Of a stretch of DNA of 64,000 nt, positions 1 to 9,151 are shown piece after piece (positions within the stretch are counted from its first letter, which is position 1; every line of letters starts with the position of its first letter). This DNA comes from an uncultured Flavobacteriales bacterium. Lineage in GTDB: Bacteria > Bacteroidota > Bacteroidia > Flavobacteriales_E > Vicingaceae. Location of the stretch: assembly GCA_905479995.1 (NCBI GenBank), contig CAJQON010000015.1, forward strand, positions 62,001-126,000, written 5' to 3'. The position numbers and the translations under genes were made by a program. The notes beneath the pieces are model-generated. The model had not been told where the DNA came from, searched no databases, and worked only from the letters and a program-made list of their open reading frames with translations.

Positions 1-1115
1 TTTTTAAGAAAGAGTTGGAGTGGATGAGACGTCAACCAAAAGCAAGAGGGACAAAGGCAAAATCTCGTGAAGACGCCTTTCATGTAACTAAAGAAATTGC
101 GCATCAGAAGAAGGATAAAAGTAAAGTAGCACTCGAAATAAACATGAGTAGGCTAGGGAGTAAAATTTTGGAAATTCACCATGCCAACAAAGCATTTGGT
201 GATTTACAAATATTAGATGATTTCAATTACATTTTTAAGACAAGAGAACGCGTTGGAATAGTTGGTAAAAACGGAGTAGGTAAAACTACGTTTTTAGATA
301 TTGTAATGGGAATGCAAGAGGTTGATTCGGGGAAAGTGGTGCAAGGTGAGACTGTTGTATTTGGTTATTATACCCAAAGCGGTATGAAGTTAAAAGATGA
401 CAAAAAAGTGATTGAAACAGTAAAGGACATTGCTGAAGTTATTCCGTTAAATAAAGGCAAGAAAATAACTGCAGCCCAATTGTTAGAGCGGTTTTTATTT
501 CCAAAACACATGCACTATAACTTAGTAGAAAAGCTGAGTGGAGGAGAGAAAAGAAGGCTGTATTTGTTGACCATTTTAATGAAAAACCCTAATTTTTTAA
601 TACTAGATGAGCCTACCAACGATTTGGATATTATTACCTTAAATGTATTGGAAGAATTTTTAGAGGAATTTCCAGGTTGTTTAATGATAGTAACACACGA
701 TAGGTATTTTATGGATAAATTGGTTGACCATTTGTTTGTGTTTGAAGGCGATGGGAAAATCAAAGATTATTTAGGGAAGTATAACGATTACCGCCTTGAA
801 CTTAAAGCCAAAAGTAATGCTAAAAATACTGCGCCTAAAAAAGAGGTAAAGGTAGTGAAGGAAGTTGCAGTTCAAAATCCTGGAAAAGATACTGCTCCAA
901 AAATTAAGCTATCGTACAAAGAAAAAGTAGAGTTTGAAGCTTTAGAATACGATTTAGAACAATTGGAAATCAAGAAAAAAGAGTTGTCAGATAGGCTGAA
1001 TAATGCCACAACTGAGCATGAAGAAATTATGGAGATTACCACAGAATTTGGAACGGTAACAAAGGCTTTGGAAGAAAAAACAGACCGTTGGTTAGTACTT
1101 TCTGAATTTGCGTAA
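1..1115 (+). CDS. ABC-F family ATP-binding protein (C-terminal part, gene begins before the window)
   Basis: Open to the left edge (FKKELEWMRRQPKARGTKAKSR); Walker A GKNGVGKTT, signature LSGGEKRR, Walker B FLILDEPTNDLD; C-terminal coiled coil. Confidence 0.93.
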   Translation, partial: FKKELEWMRRQPKARGTKAKSREDAFHVTKEIAHQKKDKSKVALEINMSRLGSKILEIHHANKAFGDLQILDDFNYIFKTRERVGIVGKNGVGKTTFLDIVMGMQEVDSGKVVQGETVVFGYYTQSGMKLKDDKKVIETVKDIAEVIPLNKGKKITAAQLLERFLFPKHMHYNLVEKLSGGEKRRLYLLTILMKNPNFLILDEPTNDLDIITLNVLEEFLEEFPGCLMIVTHDRYFMDKLVDHLFVFEGDGKIKDYLGKYNDYRLELKAKSNAKNTAPKKEVKVVKEVAVQNPGKDTAPKIKLSYKEKVEFEALEYDLEQLEIKKKELSDRLNNATTEHEEIMEITTEFGTVTKALEEKTDRWLVLSEFA

Positions 1116-1619
1116 TTAAGATCGCGTTAATTGCTTTATTATGTTTTTGTGTTGCGGATAGCTTTGAGTTAATTCATCTCTTTTAGCTAGTTCAAAATCT
1201 TCAAAATCAAAACCAGGAGCTACAGTACAGCCAACAAAGGAATAGGAATCTTCTGTTTCAACATTAGAGGCAAACCAGCAATTTGCAGGAACAGTTAGCT
1301 GAGGAAAATGTCCTTTTTCAAGGTCCATTCCAACCGTATGTTTAATGTATTTGCCATCTGGATAAATTACATGAACCGATAAGGAAGATCCACTATAAAA
1401 GTGCCAAATTTCATCTTGTTTAATTCTATGGAAACCAGAAAAATTACTAGAAGTCAATAAGAAATAAATGCTGGTACAATAATTTCTATCGCCATTAAAT
1501 CCAGTAAGGTTAGATTGAGGTAAAATTCCTTTACTTCGATATTCCTCTTTGTAAAACCCTCCTTCTGGATGTTCTATTAGGTTTAATTTGTTGACTATAC
1601 TTGAATAGTTTGTTGACAT
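1116..1619 (-). CDS. cupin superfamily (DUF985-like) protein
   Basis: LIEHPEGGFYKEEYRS and SFVGCTVAPGFDFEDFELAKRDEL motifs. Confidence 0.85.
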   Translation of the reverse strand: MSTNYSSIVNKLNLIEHPEGGFYKEEYRSKGILPQSNLTGFNGDRNYCTSIYFLLTSSNFSGFHRIKQDEIWHFYSGSSLSVHVIYPDGKYIKHTVGMDLEKGHFPQLTVPANCWFASNVETEDSYSFVGCTVAPGFDFEDFELAKRDELTQSYPQHKNIIKQLTRS

Positions 1620-1628
1620 AATATGTAG

Positions 1629-2381
1629 TTAAAATTTTTCAAAAACGCCCAATCCAAATAGGCTGAAATCATATTTTACAGGATCATTAACATCCATTTT
1701 TCGTAAGCTTTCGGTTAGTTCAATCACTGCTTTCCAGTCGTTTTGGGTACGCTTTAATAACCCAAGCTTCCGTGCTACATTTCCAGAATGAACATCCAAG
1801 GGACACATTAGGTTTTGTGTTGGAATGTTTTTCCAAATACCAAAATCTACTCCACGATTATCTTTTCTTACCATCCACCTCAAAAACATATTTATTCGTT
1901 TAGCAGATGAATTTTTTAAAGGATCAGAAACGTGTTTTGTGGTTCTACTAGGATGATCGATAGAGAAAAATGTTTTTTTAAAATTCCCAATCCCCAATTG
2001 CATGTTATCAGCTACAAAAGTGTGTTCTAATCCACCATGGTTGAGGTAAATGTTTCGCAATGAACAAATAAAATAGTTCAAATCGATGGAATTAAAAGTT
2101 CGATGTTTAAAATTATCAAACCGTTTTAAATCCTTTTCACTATGGTTAAGCACAAAATCGTATGGAGCCATATCCATTAACTCCACTAAACTATGAGCAT
2201 TCTTAACAATGGTCTTTCGTTGCCCCCAAGCTATGGTAGCACTCAGGAAACCTGCAATTTCAATGTCTTCGTTTTTGCTAAACAAATGAGGAATAGCAAT
2301 AGGGTCAGGTTCAATGAATGATTTTCTGTTGAACTGGTCATATTTTTCTTCTAAAAGTTGGTATATTTCTTGCTCATTCAT
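1629..2381 (-). CDS. TIGR02757 family protein
   Basis: MFLRWMVRKDNRGVDFGIW...LDVHSGNVARKLGLL typical of this family. Confidence 0.85.
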   Translation of the reverse strand: MNEQEIYQLLEEKYDQFNRKSFIEPDPIAIPHLFSKNEDIEIAGFLSATIAWGQRKTIVKNAHSLVELMDMAPYDFVLNHSEKDLKRFDNFKHRTFNSIDLNYFICSLRNIYLNHGGLEHTFVADNMQLGIGNFKKTFFSIDHPSRTTKHVSDPLKNSSAKRINMFLRWMVRKDNRGVDFGIWKNIPTQNLMCPLDVHSGNVARKLGLLKRTQNDWKAVIELTESLRKMDVNDPVKYDFSLFGLGVFEKF

Positions 2382-2426
2382 TATTCGTTAAAAGTAAATA
2401 TTTAACTTTAACCAAAATTAGTTGAT

Positions 2427-3179
2427 TTGAGAATAAAAACTTTTCTACCCTTAGCCATAATAATGCTGCTGTTTACAGCAAACATTAGTGCGCAATCAAA
2501 AAAAGAATTAAAGCAACGTAAATTGGAGATGCTCGTAAAAATGCGTGCATTAATTGCTTCTGGTAAATCAGATTCCTTAATTGATTATGTTAAAGCGTTA
2601 ACATCAGTAGCAGATACTTCTGTGCAAACTTACGAATCTACCACACAAAGTGGAGGAGTGTTAGAAATGATTGTTTTGGATGGTGATACTGTTTATATCT
2701 ACAACATGCAAACATTTACTGTAGTTGATTTACAACCTTATGGCAATGTTCTTAAAGATAGAAAATTTAGAAAACTTCGATTCCATGTTAAGAAAACATA
2801 TCCTTATGCCAAAATTGCTGCTGATAACTTAACAAAATACAACAAACAACTAGAAACCGTTACTTCAAAAAGAAAGCGTAGGAAAATTATGAAGCTAAGG
2901 GAAAAGGTTTTAAAAGAGGAGTTTGAAGATGTGATTAAAGACATGTCACAAACATCGGGTAGAGTGCTTATTAAGTTAATTGATAGAGAAACTGGCCAAT
3001 CGACTTATGAGATTATTAAAGAGATGCGAGGTGGTTTTAAGGCTTGGACTTATCAAGGTGTAGGTAAATTGTACGGAGCAAATTTAAAACAGCGCTACGA
3101 TCCTAAAAACAATGAAGAAGACGAAATGATAGAAAGAGTAGTTCAGTCGTTAATAGATGAGGGAAGTATTTCTTACTAA
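2427..3179 (+). CDS. DUF4294 domain-containing secreted protein
   Basis: Signal-peptide-like N-terminus; TYPYAKIAADNL...LKEEFEDVIKDMSQTSGRVLIKLIDRETGQSTYEII. Confidence 0.8.
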   Translation: MRIKTFLPLAIIMLLFTANISAQSKKELKQRKLEMLVKMRALIASGKSDSLIDYVKALTSVADTSVQTYESTTQSGGVLEMIVLDGDTVYIYNMQTFTVVDLQPYGNVLKDRKFRKLRFHVKKTYPYAKIAADNLTKYNKQLETVTSKRKRRKIMKLREKVLKEEFEDVIKDMSQTSGRVLIKLIDRETGQSTYEIIKEMRGGFKAWTYQGVGKLYGANLKQRYDPKNNEEDEMIERVVQSLIDEGSISY

Positions 3180-3559
3180 CCTCCTAAAATTGAATGTAGA
3201 TCAGCAACTTGGCTCTCCCATAAGAGTTTGGCTTCATCTAGCTCATCTTCTTCAGCAAAATCGGTAATAATTAAAGAAACATCTTTGGTAATGTCATCTA
3301 TTTGGATTTTAAATTCAAAGTAATATTCTTCCTCTTCATCTTCATTCCATTTAAAACGGATGTATTGATTCATTTTTTTTGAAAGTAACACTGCTTTCTC
3401 TTCGCTGCTTTCCCAAATAAAAGTGAATTTTTCGCCTCTAGAATTTACATTGTCGGCAAACCATTGACTTAAACCACTTGGTGTAGAAATGTAAGTGTAT
3501 AATAATTTGGGTGATGATTTCACCACAAACTCTGCTTCAAATTTTACTTTATCTCCCAT
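3176..3559 (-). CDS. START-like/SRPBCC domain protein
   Basis: FVVKSSPKLLYTYISTPSGLSQWFADNV motif. Confidence 0.8.
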   Translation of the reverse strand: MGDKVKFEAEFVVKSSPKLLYTYISTPSGLSQWFADNVNSRGEKFTFIWESSEEKAVLLSKKMNQYIRFKWNEDEEEEYYFEFKIQIDDITKDVSLIITDFAEEDELDEAKLLWESQVADLHSILGG

Positions 3560-3652
3560 AATATCACACTGTTAAGTCTACACGCAATATAGACAAAAAA
3601 ATGAATTTATTGAAGGGAGTAGAATGAAATAAAAAAATATAATGATGAATGG

Positions 3653-3681
3653 TTGATAAATGGACAAAAGCATTATATTTG
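3653..3681 (+). promoter_or_regulatory. Bacteroidota-type promoter for tRNA-Met
   Basis: TTG (3653) spaced to TATATTTG (3674-3681), 12 nt before the tRNA; matches -33 TTG / -7 TAnnTTTG. Confidence 0.6.
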
Positions 3682-3693
3682 CACCCATATTTT

Positions 3694-3767
3694 GGCGAGG
3701 TAGCTCAGTTGGTTAGAGCACTGGATTCATAACCCAGAGGTCAAGAGTTCAAATCTCTTTCTCGCTA
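3694..3767 (+). tRNA. tRNA-Met (CAT), elongator type
   Basis: 7-bp acceptor GGCGAGG/TCTCGCT, D arm TAGCTCAGTTGGTTAGAGC, anticodon loop ATTCATAA, T arm AAGAGTTCAAATCTCTT. Confidence 0.95.
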
Positions 3768-3770
3768 CTT

Positions 3771-3804
3771 AAAAAGCTTCAACGATAGTTGGAGCTTTTT
3801 TTTA
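3771..3804 (+). terminator. rho-independent terminator after tRNA-Met
   Basis: Stem AGCTTCAAC/GTTGGAGCT followed by T8. Confidence 0.8.
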
Positions 3805-3820
3805 GTTCTAGATTTCGTTA

Positions 3821-4318
3821 TTAAGAATCAAACCAATAAAAATCACCATCAGTACCTGTGAATGTTTTCTCTCCAGCACAACCAACAAAAAACCTTATGC
3901 TTAATCCATTTTTAAAATTAGCGGCAAAGGTTCTAACTTTATCACAATGTTCACGATGAAACTTTAGCTCGCTTTCTTCCAATTTGTATGGTAAATCATC
4001 AACCATATCTACATAATAATTACCTACATATTGATTTTGCTCATTAAATACAAGTACCCTTGAAGTTGCTCGTTTGGACATTCCCCAATACCAACTTGAG
4101 GTTATAATTTTAAATTGTCTTCCATCTTTTGTACTAAACTTGCCAAGATATTTTAAGTGGGTTTCGCCTTCACCTCCATAAGTCCATTTTCCAAACACAA
4201 ACATTTCTCCAACACTCTCCTTTTCTAAAACTTGCTGTCTTATTTCATTGAAATTATCTTGACCAAAAGCATAGCCTCCAACAAACAGCAAAAATGAAAT
4301 GATGAAGAGTCTTTTCAT
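3821..4318 (-). CDS. hypothetical secreted protein
   Basis: 165-aa ORF with signal peptide MKRLFIISFLLFVGGYAFG. Confidence 0.6.
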   Translation of the reverse strand: MKRLFIISFLLFVGGYAFGQDNFNEIRQQVLEKESVGEMFVFGKWTYGGEGETHLKYLGKFSTKDGRQFKIITSSWYWGMSKRATSRVLVFNEQNQYVGNYYVDMVDDLPYKLEESELKFHREHCDKVRTFAANFKNGLSIRFFVGCAGEKTFTGTDGDFYWFDS

Positions 4319-4319
4319 T

Positions 4320-4568
4320 TTAAGCTCTTAAAATATTAAGCAATTCACTAATCCTGTTCATGCTACTGTGCTGTTTTAGTTTGCTTTCTCCACTAAATGC
4401 GGCAACAGGAGCTTCTTGTTCAATTAGGTCATACAATTCAATTAATATTTCGTCACCATCATCTTCTGGAAACTCTATTAAATATGAATCATAATCAATC
4501 GTTTCCATAAATAGTTTCTCAGTAAGCTTAGCAGCGAGTAACCTGTCTTCTTTGTTAAATGATTCCAT
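4320..4568 (-). CDS. hypothetical protein
   Basis: 82-aa ORF directly upstream of and co-oriented with 3821..4318. Confidence 0.55.
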   Translation of the reverse strand: MESFNKEDRLLAAKLTEKLFMETIDYDSYLIEFPEDDGDEILIELYDLIEQEAPVAAFSGESKLKQHSSMNRISELLNILRA

Positions 4569-4681
4569 CCTTCTAAATTAACGAAAAACCTGAACTCTTT
4601 TTGTTTTAGAGGGAAGCGTATAAAACATTTGTACCATTAGCTGCTTAGGAAAGATGTTAAATAGCTACTTTTGAATGAATT

Positions 4682-5443
4682 TTGATTAATGCGATGGAAC
4701 AGATGAATGACGAGAAAATAGCAAGCATAAATGAAGCGATAACTGCTTATTTTAAGGATAATCCAAAAGTAGAGTGGATACCCGTAAAAGAAATTATGCC
4801 ACAATTAATAGCAGCTGGTATCTTTTATAAAGATGAAAAGAAAGGGTTGCCGCTTCGTAAAATTTTAAGAGCCTTAGATAAGGATAATGATTTAGCTAAA
4901 ATTCCATTGTTACATGCAGAAAGAAAAGGGGTAGATACTTATTGGTACTTTGTTAGAGAGGGAGCTAAATATGTTACAAAAGACATTATTTTGCCTATTT
5001 CCAATAAACAACAAGCAGCATTAAAAAGAGAGAACAGTGATGAGTATTACTTAATAGGTTTGTGCAATGAGTTATTAAATGAAAAAGCCATTCACCAGCA
5101 TACGTTTAATTTTTTGTGGGGAGACTATCATAAAGATGGAAAAACAAGAACAAAATTGCCTTTGGATGCTTATTACGTAGGTTTAAATACTGTTGTTGAG
5201 CTTTTTGAAAAAGAAGATGAATCGGCCGATGAGGAGAAAGCACAGACCATAAGTAACATGAATAGAAGTGAACAAAGAAAAAAGTATGCGCAGCGGAAGA
5301 GAGAGGTTTTGGAAGAAAAAAAGATTCATTTAATGGAAATAGATTACGATGAATTTGAATGTAACAAAGAGAATAGATTAGTTCGCAACAAAGAGGCAGA
5401 TGTTAAGGTTTTAGAGGAGATCTTTAAAGATTTTTTGAAATAG
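4682..5443 (+). CDS. hypothetical protein, possible C-terminal PD-(D/E)xK-like fold
   Basis: 253-aa ORF; LPLDAYYVGLNTVVELFEKED...QRKKYAQRKREVLEEKKIHLMEIDYDEF resembles the beta-hairpin/alpha pattern of restriction-like nucleases. Confidence 0.6.
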   Translation: MINAMEQMNDEKIASINEAITAYFKDNPKVEWIPVKEIMPQLIAAGIFYKDEKKGLPLRKILRALDKDNDLAKIPLLHAERKGVDTYWYFVREGAKYVTKDIILPISNKQQAALKRENSDEYYLIGLCNELLNEKAIHQHTFNFLWGDYHKDGKTRTKLPLDAYYVGLNTVVELFEKEDESADEEKAQTISNMNRSEQRKKYAQRKREVLEEKKIHLMEIDYDEFECNKENRLVRNKEADVKVLEEIFKDFLK

Positions 5444-5483
5444 AAAAAAGCTCATTTTTATTTGATTTATAAAAGACATTAGT

Positions 5484-6245
5484 ATGTTTAAATTGTTTGC
5501 TCCAAAAGAAAAAAAATGTCCCATAAGTGAAGACAGAAGGATATTTATAGAAAGTGCCTTGCCGTGGTTGTTTAATACCTTTGGAGAGGAGTTTTGCCAA
5601 AACCAGCAGGTGTTTACATCGGTAAAAGAATTGCTGAACCATTATCAATTAGAAAAAGCTTCTTTGGATGATATAGGAACCGTTGTGGCGCAACTTATGA
5701 GCATAGATTTTAATAAGGTAGAATTGGAGGTTTATGAGGAAGGAGAAGAGACTTTAGATATAGATGGTAATCCAATTTACATAGAAACCGAAGAAGAAGA
5801 ACAGACTACTGGAGGACTATATCTTGGTAAAAATGAAAATGGAAAGTTTGAGGTTGGTATAGAGCGTTCGGTATTGAGAGATCCTGTAAACTTAGTGTTT
5901 ACTTTGGCACATGAGTTTGCTCATATTAAATTATTGGGGGAAGAAAAAATAACTGAAAACGATGAGCATCTTACAGACTTAACTCCACTCGTTTTTGGAT
6001 TAGGAGTTTTTGGTGCTGCAAGTGTTTTTTCATTTAACCAAACACCACAAGGTTGGGCACACCGATCGTCAGGGTATTTAACGCAAATGGAATGGGGTTA
6101 TGCCCTAGCAGTTTATGCACATTTAAGAGAAGAAGAAGCTCCTGAATGGGTAGCGTATTTACCTAAAAATGTTCAAGCAGACTTTAAGAGAAGTGTTGCT
6201 TTTATGCTTGAAAATGAAACCCAACTATTTAAAGAGAAATGGTAA
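5484..6245 (+). CDS. hypothetical protein with HExxH metalloprotease-like motif
   Basis: LVFTLAHEFAHIKLLGEEKITENDEHLTDL. Confidence 0.65.
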   Translation: MFKLFAPKEKKCPISEDRRIFIESALPWLFNTFGEEFCQNQQVFTSVKELLNHYQLEKASLDDIGTVVAQLMSIDFNKVELEVYEEGEETLDIDGNPIYIETEEEEQTTGGLYLGKNENGKFEVGIERSVLRDPVNLVFTLAHEFAHIKLLGEEKITENDEHLTDLTPLVFGLGVFGAASVFSFNQTPQGWAHRSSGYLTQMEWGYALAVYAHLREEEAPEWVAYLPKNVQADFKRSVAFMLENETQLFKEKW

Positions 6246-6256
6246 ACTATTTCGTA

Positions 6257-7111
6257 TTATGAAATAATAGGTCCTGGAACTGGAACTTTTTCTGTACCAG
6301 TAGTTCCTTGCTCTAATGCCAACAATTCTTCTTCTTTTCTAGAATAGGCCTCTATCATTTTTATGGTAACAATGGCCAATGGAATACCTAAAATTGACAG
6401 TACAATATCTCCGGTAGTCATACCCAAATAATCGTTTAAACCTTCGCCACCAAAAGCAGAGTTTATAATGTTTTGACCGATGTTAGAAATGATCCATAAA
6501 GCCCACCAAATGCCCATCAAATTAAAGCTTTTTGGAGCAGCAGAATCAAGAGACTTTGCAGCAATTAATCCACTGGTTTTAGTCCACATTTCTTTCATTA
6601 TTTGGTAAGGACGGAACAACGATAGTATAGGAACAAACCATGCACCAGCAGCCCAACCTTCGGATAACTCACAATTGGTTCGGATGTTTAAATTGTAATA
6701 CGCTCGCCTAAACCATTGTATAAAAGTAACAGCTGAAACAATGTAAACTCCCAAATAAATTAAAGCCAAAATCGATTCTCTATTGTCGTTTGCTTCTAAC
6801 TCAGCATCAGGAAACATGGTTCCATCAATTAGTTGCGTTAATAAGTTGTATTGCATAAAAGAAGAAATAATCGACAAAATTTCTACCACCAAAACCGACC
6901 AGATGAGTATTGTAGCAATTTTTGCTCTGTCCTTGTTTGGTCTAATTTTTTCTTTAATGGTAGCCGATAAATTCAATTGCTTTTCGGTGACTTTGTAATC
7001 AGCACAGGTTACTTCAAAAGTTGGTTTTTCGTCAGTTAAACCACACACAATTCCTTGTTTTAAATCAAACTTCTTGTTCACACAAGTCTCACATAATTTT
7101 ATTCTATCCAT
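6257..7111 (-). CDS. DUF4328 domain membrane protein with N-terminal zinc-ribbon-like segment
   Basis: CETCVNKKFDLKQGIVCGLT...C; multiple TM; RRAYYNLNIRTNCELSEGWAAGAWFVPILSLFRPYQIMKEMW. Confidence 0.8.
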   Translation of the reverse strand: MDRIKLCETCVNKKFDLKQGIVCGLTDEKPTFEVTCADYKVTEKQLNLSATIKEKIRPNKDRAKIATILIWSVLVVEILSIISSFMQYNLLTQLIDGTMFPDAELEANDNRESILALIYLGVYIVSAVTFIQWFRRAYYNLNIRTNCELSEGWAAGAWFVPILSLFRPYQIMKEMWTKTSGLIAAKSLDSAAPKSFNLMGIWWALWIISNIGQNIINSAFGGEGLNDYLGMTTGDIVLSILGIPLAIVTIKMIEAYSRKEEELLALEQGTTGTEKVPVPGPIIS

Positions 7112-7205
7112 CTTTCGAAAATAATAAAAATAGTCTAAGAATGTGAGGTGTTGAGTTATTAAAAGACAATTTGAACTCGAAAGAAAGGTGTCTTCTTATT
7201 GTTAA

Positions 7206-7270
7206 GTTCTCGATAGAATTTTTGAATTTGTCTGTTCGAGTTCCCGAAAAATTTCGGGAGTATCGAGAAC
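7206..7270. repeat. intergenic nested palindromic element
   Basis: GTTCTCGATA (7206-7215) / TATCGAGAAC (7261-7270) flank an inner TCCCGAAA/TTTCGGGA hairpin. Confidence 0.7.
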
Positions 7271-7312
7271 AAAAAATTAAAAACCAATCGAACTGATAGT
7301 GATCTGACAAAA

Positions 7313-8200
7313 TTAAAAACCTTTTGAGAAATTACTCCGCAAGTTGGCGTTCTCAGGAGCTTGAATTGCTTGTTGTATTTGGTTTAAGAACAAGGCTTTG
7401 TCTTTACCTAAAACGCCTTTAAGAATGAGGTTGTTGGAAGCATGATCGCTTCTAAAAATAGTCTCGGTTAAAGTTAAGTTTTCTATAAACTGGTGCAATT
7501 CAATAAATAGTTCTTGTTGACTTTGTATTTCATAAACACCTTTATATCTATTGCGGTAATGTTCAATTCCTTTGTGAGGAGTTAACACTAATGTGCTTAA
7601 ATATTTTGGCTGGGTTTCGTTTAATACTTTTGCCGAATTTAGGGCGTGTTGCTTAGATAATAGTTTACCACCAACTCCATTAATAATCATGACAGAACTG
7701 TTCATTCCTGCAGCCTTACTTTTATTAATTCCTTCAATAGTAGTTTGAAACGTTTCTCCTTTTTGGATACATTCCAACACCTCGCTATCTCCAGATTCAA
7801 TGCCTACATAAAGTAGTGTTAGTCCAGCTTCGTAAAGTTCTTTTAGTTCAGTATCGGACTTATTAGCTAAATTACTTGGTGAAGCATAAGTAGAAATTCG
7901 TTGTAATTTTGGAAAGGTAGCTTTAAGCTTGGTTAAAATACGCAAAAGTCGAGCGGTAGAAAGTACTAATGGATCGCCATCAGCCAAAAACACTTTTCTA
8001 ATTTCATTGGCATAAGGTAAAAAAGCATCAATATCCTTAAAAACATCTTCTTCTTTTCTAGCTTTAAAGTGTTTACTAGTGTACATTTCACAAAAAGAAC
8101 ATTTGTTCCAGCTACAGCCTAAAGTAATTTGAATAATTAAAGAACGCCCTTCGCTTGGTGGACGATATAGTGGTTCGTTGTAAGTTATCGGAAAACTCAT
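7313..8200 (-). CDS. radical SAM protein
   Basis: CxxxxxCxxC-like cluster motif LGCSWNKCSFCEMYTSKHFKAR; LADGDPLVL; LYVGIESGDSEVL. Confidence 0.9.
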   Translation of the reverse strand: MSFPITYNEPLYRPPSEGRSLIIQITLGCSWNKCSFCEMYTSKHFKARKEEDVFKDIDAFLPYANEIRKVFLADGDPLVLSTARLLRILTKLKATFPKLQRISTYASPSNLANKSDTELKELYEAGLTLLYVGIESGDSEVLECIQKGETFQTTIEGINKSKAAGMNSSVMIINGVGGKLLSKQHALNSAKVLNETQPKYLSTLVLTPHKGIEHYRNRYKGVYEIQSQQELFIELHQFIENLTLTETIFRSDHASNNLILKGVLGKDKALFLNQIQQAIQAPENANLRSNFSKGF

Positions 8201-8260
8201 AATAAGCTAAACTAATAAATAGAAGAAATATAACTTAATAATGTTAGCTATATTTGCGTT

Positions 8261-9070
8261 ATGAGATTTTTAATAGCCATAATATTGTTTTCTTTTACGG
8301 TATCAATATGTGCTCAAAACACTAAAAAGGTAACAAAAGAAGAATCCCTCCCTGCTGAAAATTATGGTGGAAAAGTTGGATTAAAACAGTTTCTTATGCA
8401 GGAAATGAATTACCCCAAGGAAGCTTTAAAAAATAAAATTGAGGGAACGGTAGAATTGAATTTTAAGGTGGACTATATTACAGGTAAAACTTCAGAACTA
8501 AAAGTATTACAAGCTGTATCGCCAGAAATTGATGCTGAAGCAATTCGTTTACAACATTTATTGTTGTTTGAACCTGCTAAATATTTAGGAGATAAAACAG
8601 TTCCTTTTCGATCATTAAAAATTAAATTCTCGGTAAGCACTTACAAACGTTATTGTAAAAAGAGAGGATATGATAAGGTAATTTATGCTGCTGATATGGA
8701 TACTTCAGCTGTTATTTTTTCTACCAATAAATTGGATAAAAAGCCAAGAATGGTGTTTGCAGATAGTTTGGATAATATTTCCACTTTTTTAACAAAAAAT
8801 TTGAATTACCCAGAAGGAACTCGAAGTTTAAGTATTAAAGGAAAAGTAAAAGTATCTTTTGTTGTTGAACCAACAGGAAGAATAACCAATATAAAGTTAA
8901 TTAATGGCTTGGGAGGTGGAGCTACAAACGAAACCTTTAGGTTGTTAAAATTAATTAAATGGACTCCAGGAGTTATTAATGGTGTTTGTTGTAGGGTTGC
9001 ACAAACGTTTGAGGTTAGCTATACTCTTTCAGATGATTCGGGAATGGGTGTTTTGCCTAGCCGTTTTTAA
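8261..9070 (+). CDS. energy transducer TonB-like protein
   Basis: Two TonB C-terminal-like repeats (NYPKEALKNKIEGTVELNFKVD; NYPEGTRSLSIKGKVKVSFVVEPTGRITNIKLINGLG); TATATTTG promoter just upstream. Confidence 0.8.
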   Translation: MRFLIAIILFSFTVSICAQNTKKVTKEESLPAENYGGKVGLKQFLMQEMNYPKEALKNKIEGTVELNFKVDYITGKTSELKVLQAVSPEIDAEAIRLQHLLLFEPAKYLGDKTVPFRSLKIKFSVSTYKRYCKKRGYDKVIYAADMDTSAVIFSTNKLDKKPRMVFADSLDNISTFLTKNLNYPEGTRSLSIKGKVKVSFVVEPTGRITNIKLINGLGGGATNETFRLLKLIKWTPGVINGVCCRVAQTFEVSYTLSDDSGMGVLPSRF

Positions 9071-9151
9071 AATTATTTCTAATTCTTTTCATCTATTAAA
9101 TCTTGTGTTTTGCAGAAATAGGTAATACTTTTGTCGGCTAATAAAAACAAT

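Noticed and set aside
515-763. Antisense ORF inside the ABC-F gene
   Set aside because: Shadow ORF opposite strongly conserved ABC motifs; no independent coding support.
7104-7310. 68-aa minus ORF upstream of the DUF4328 gene
   Set aside because: It is mainly a translation of the palindromic intergenic repeat (RYSRNFSGTRTDKF), not a plausible gene.
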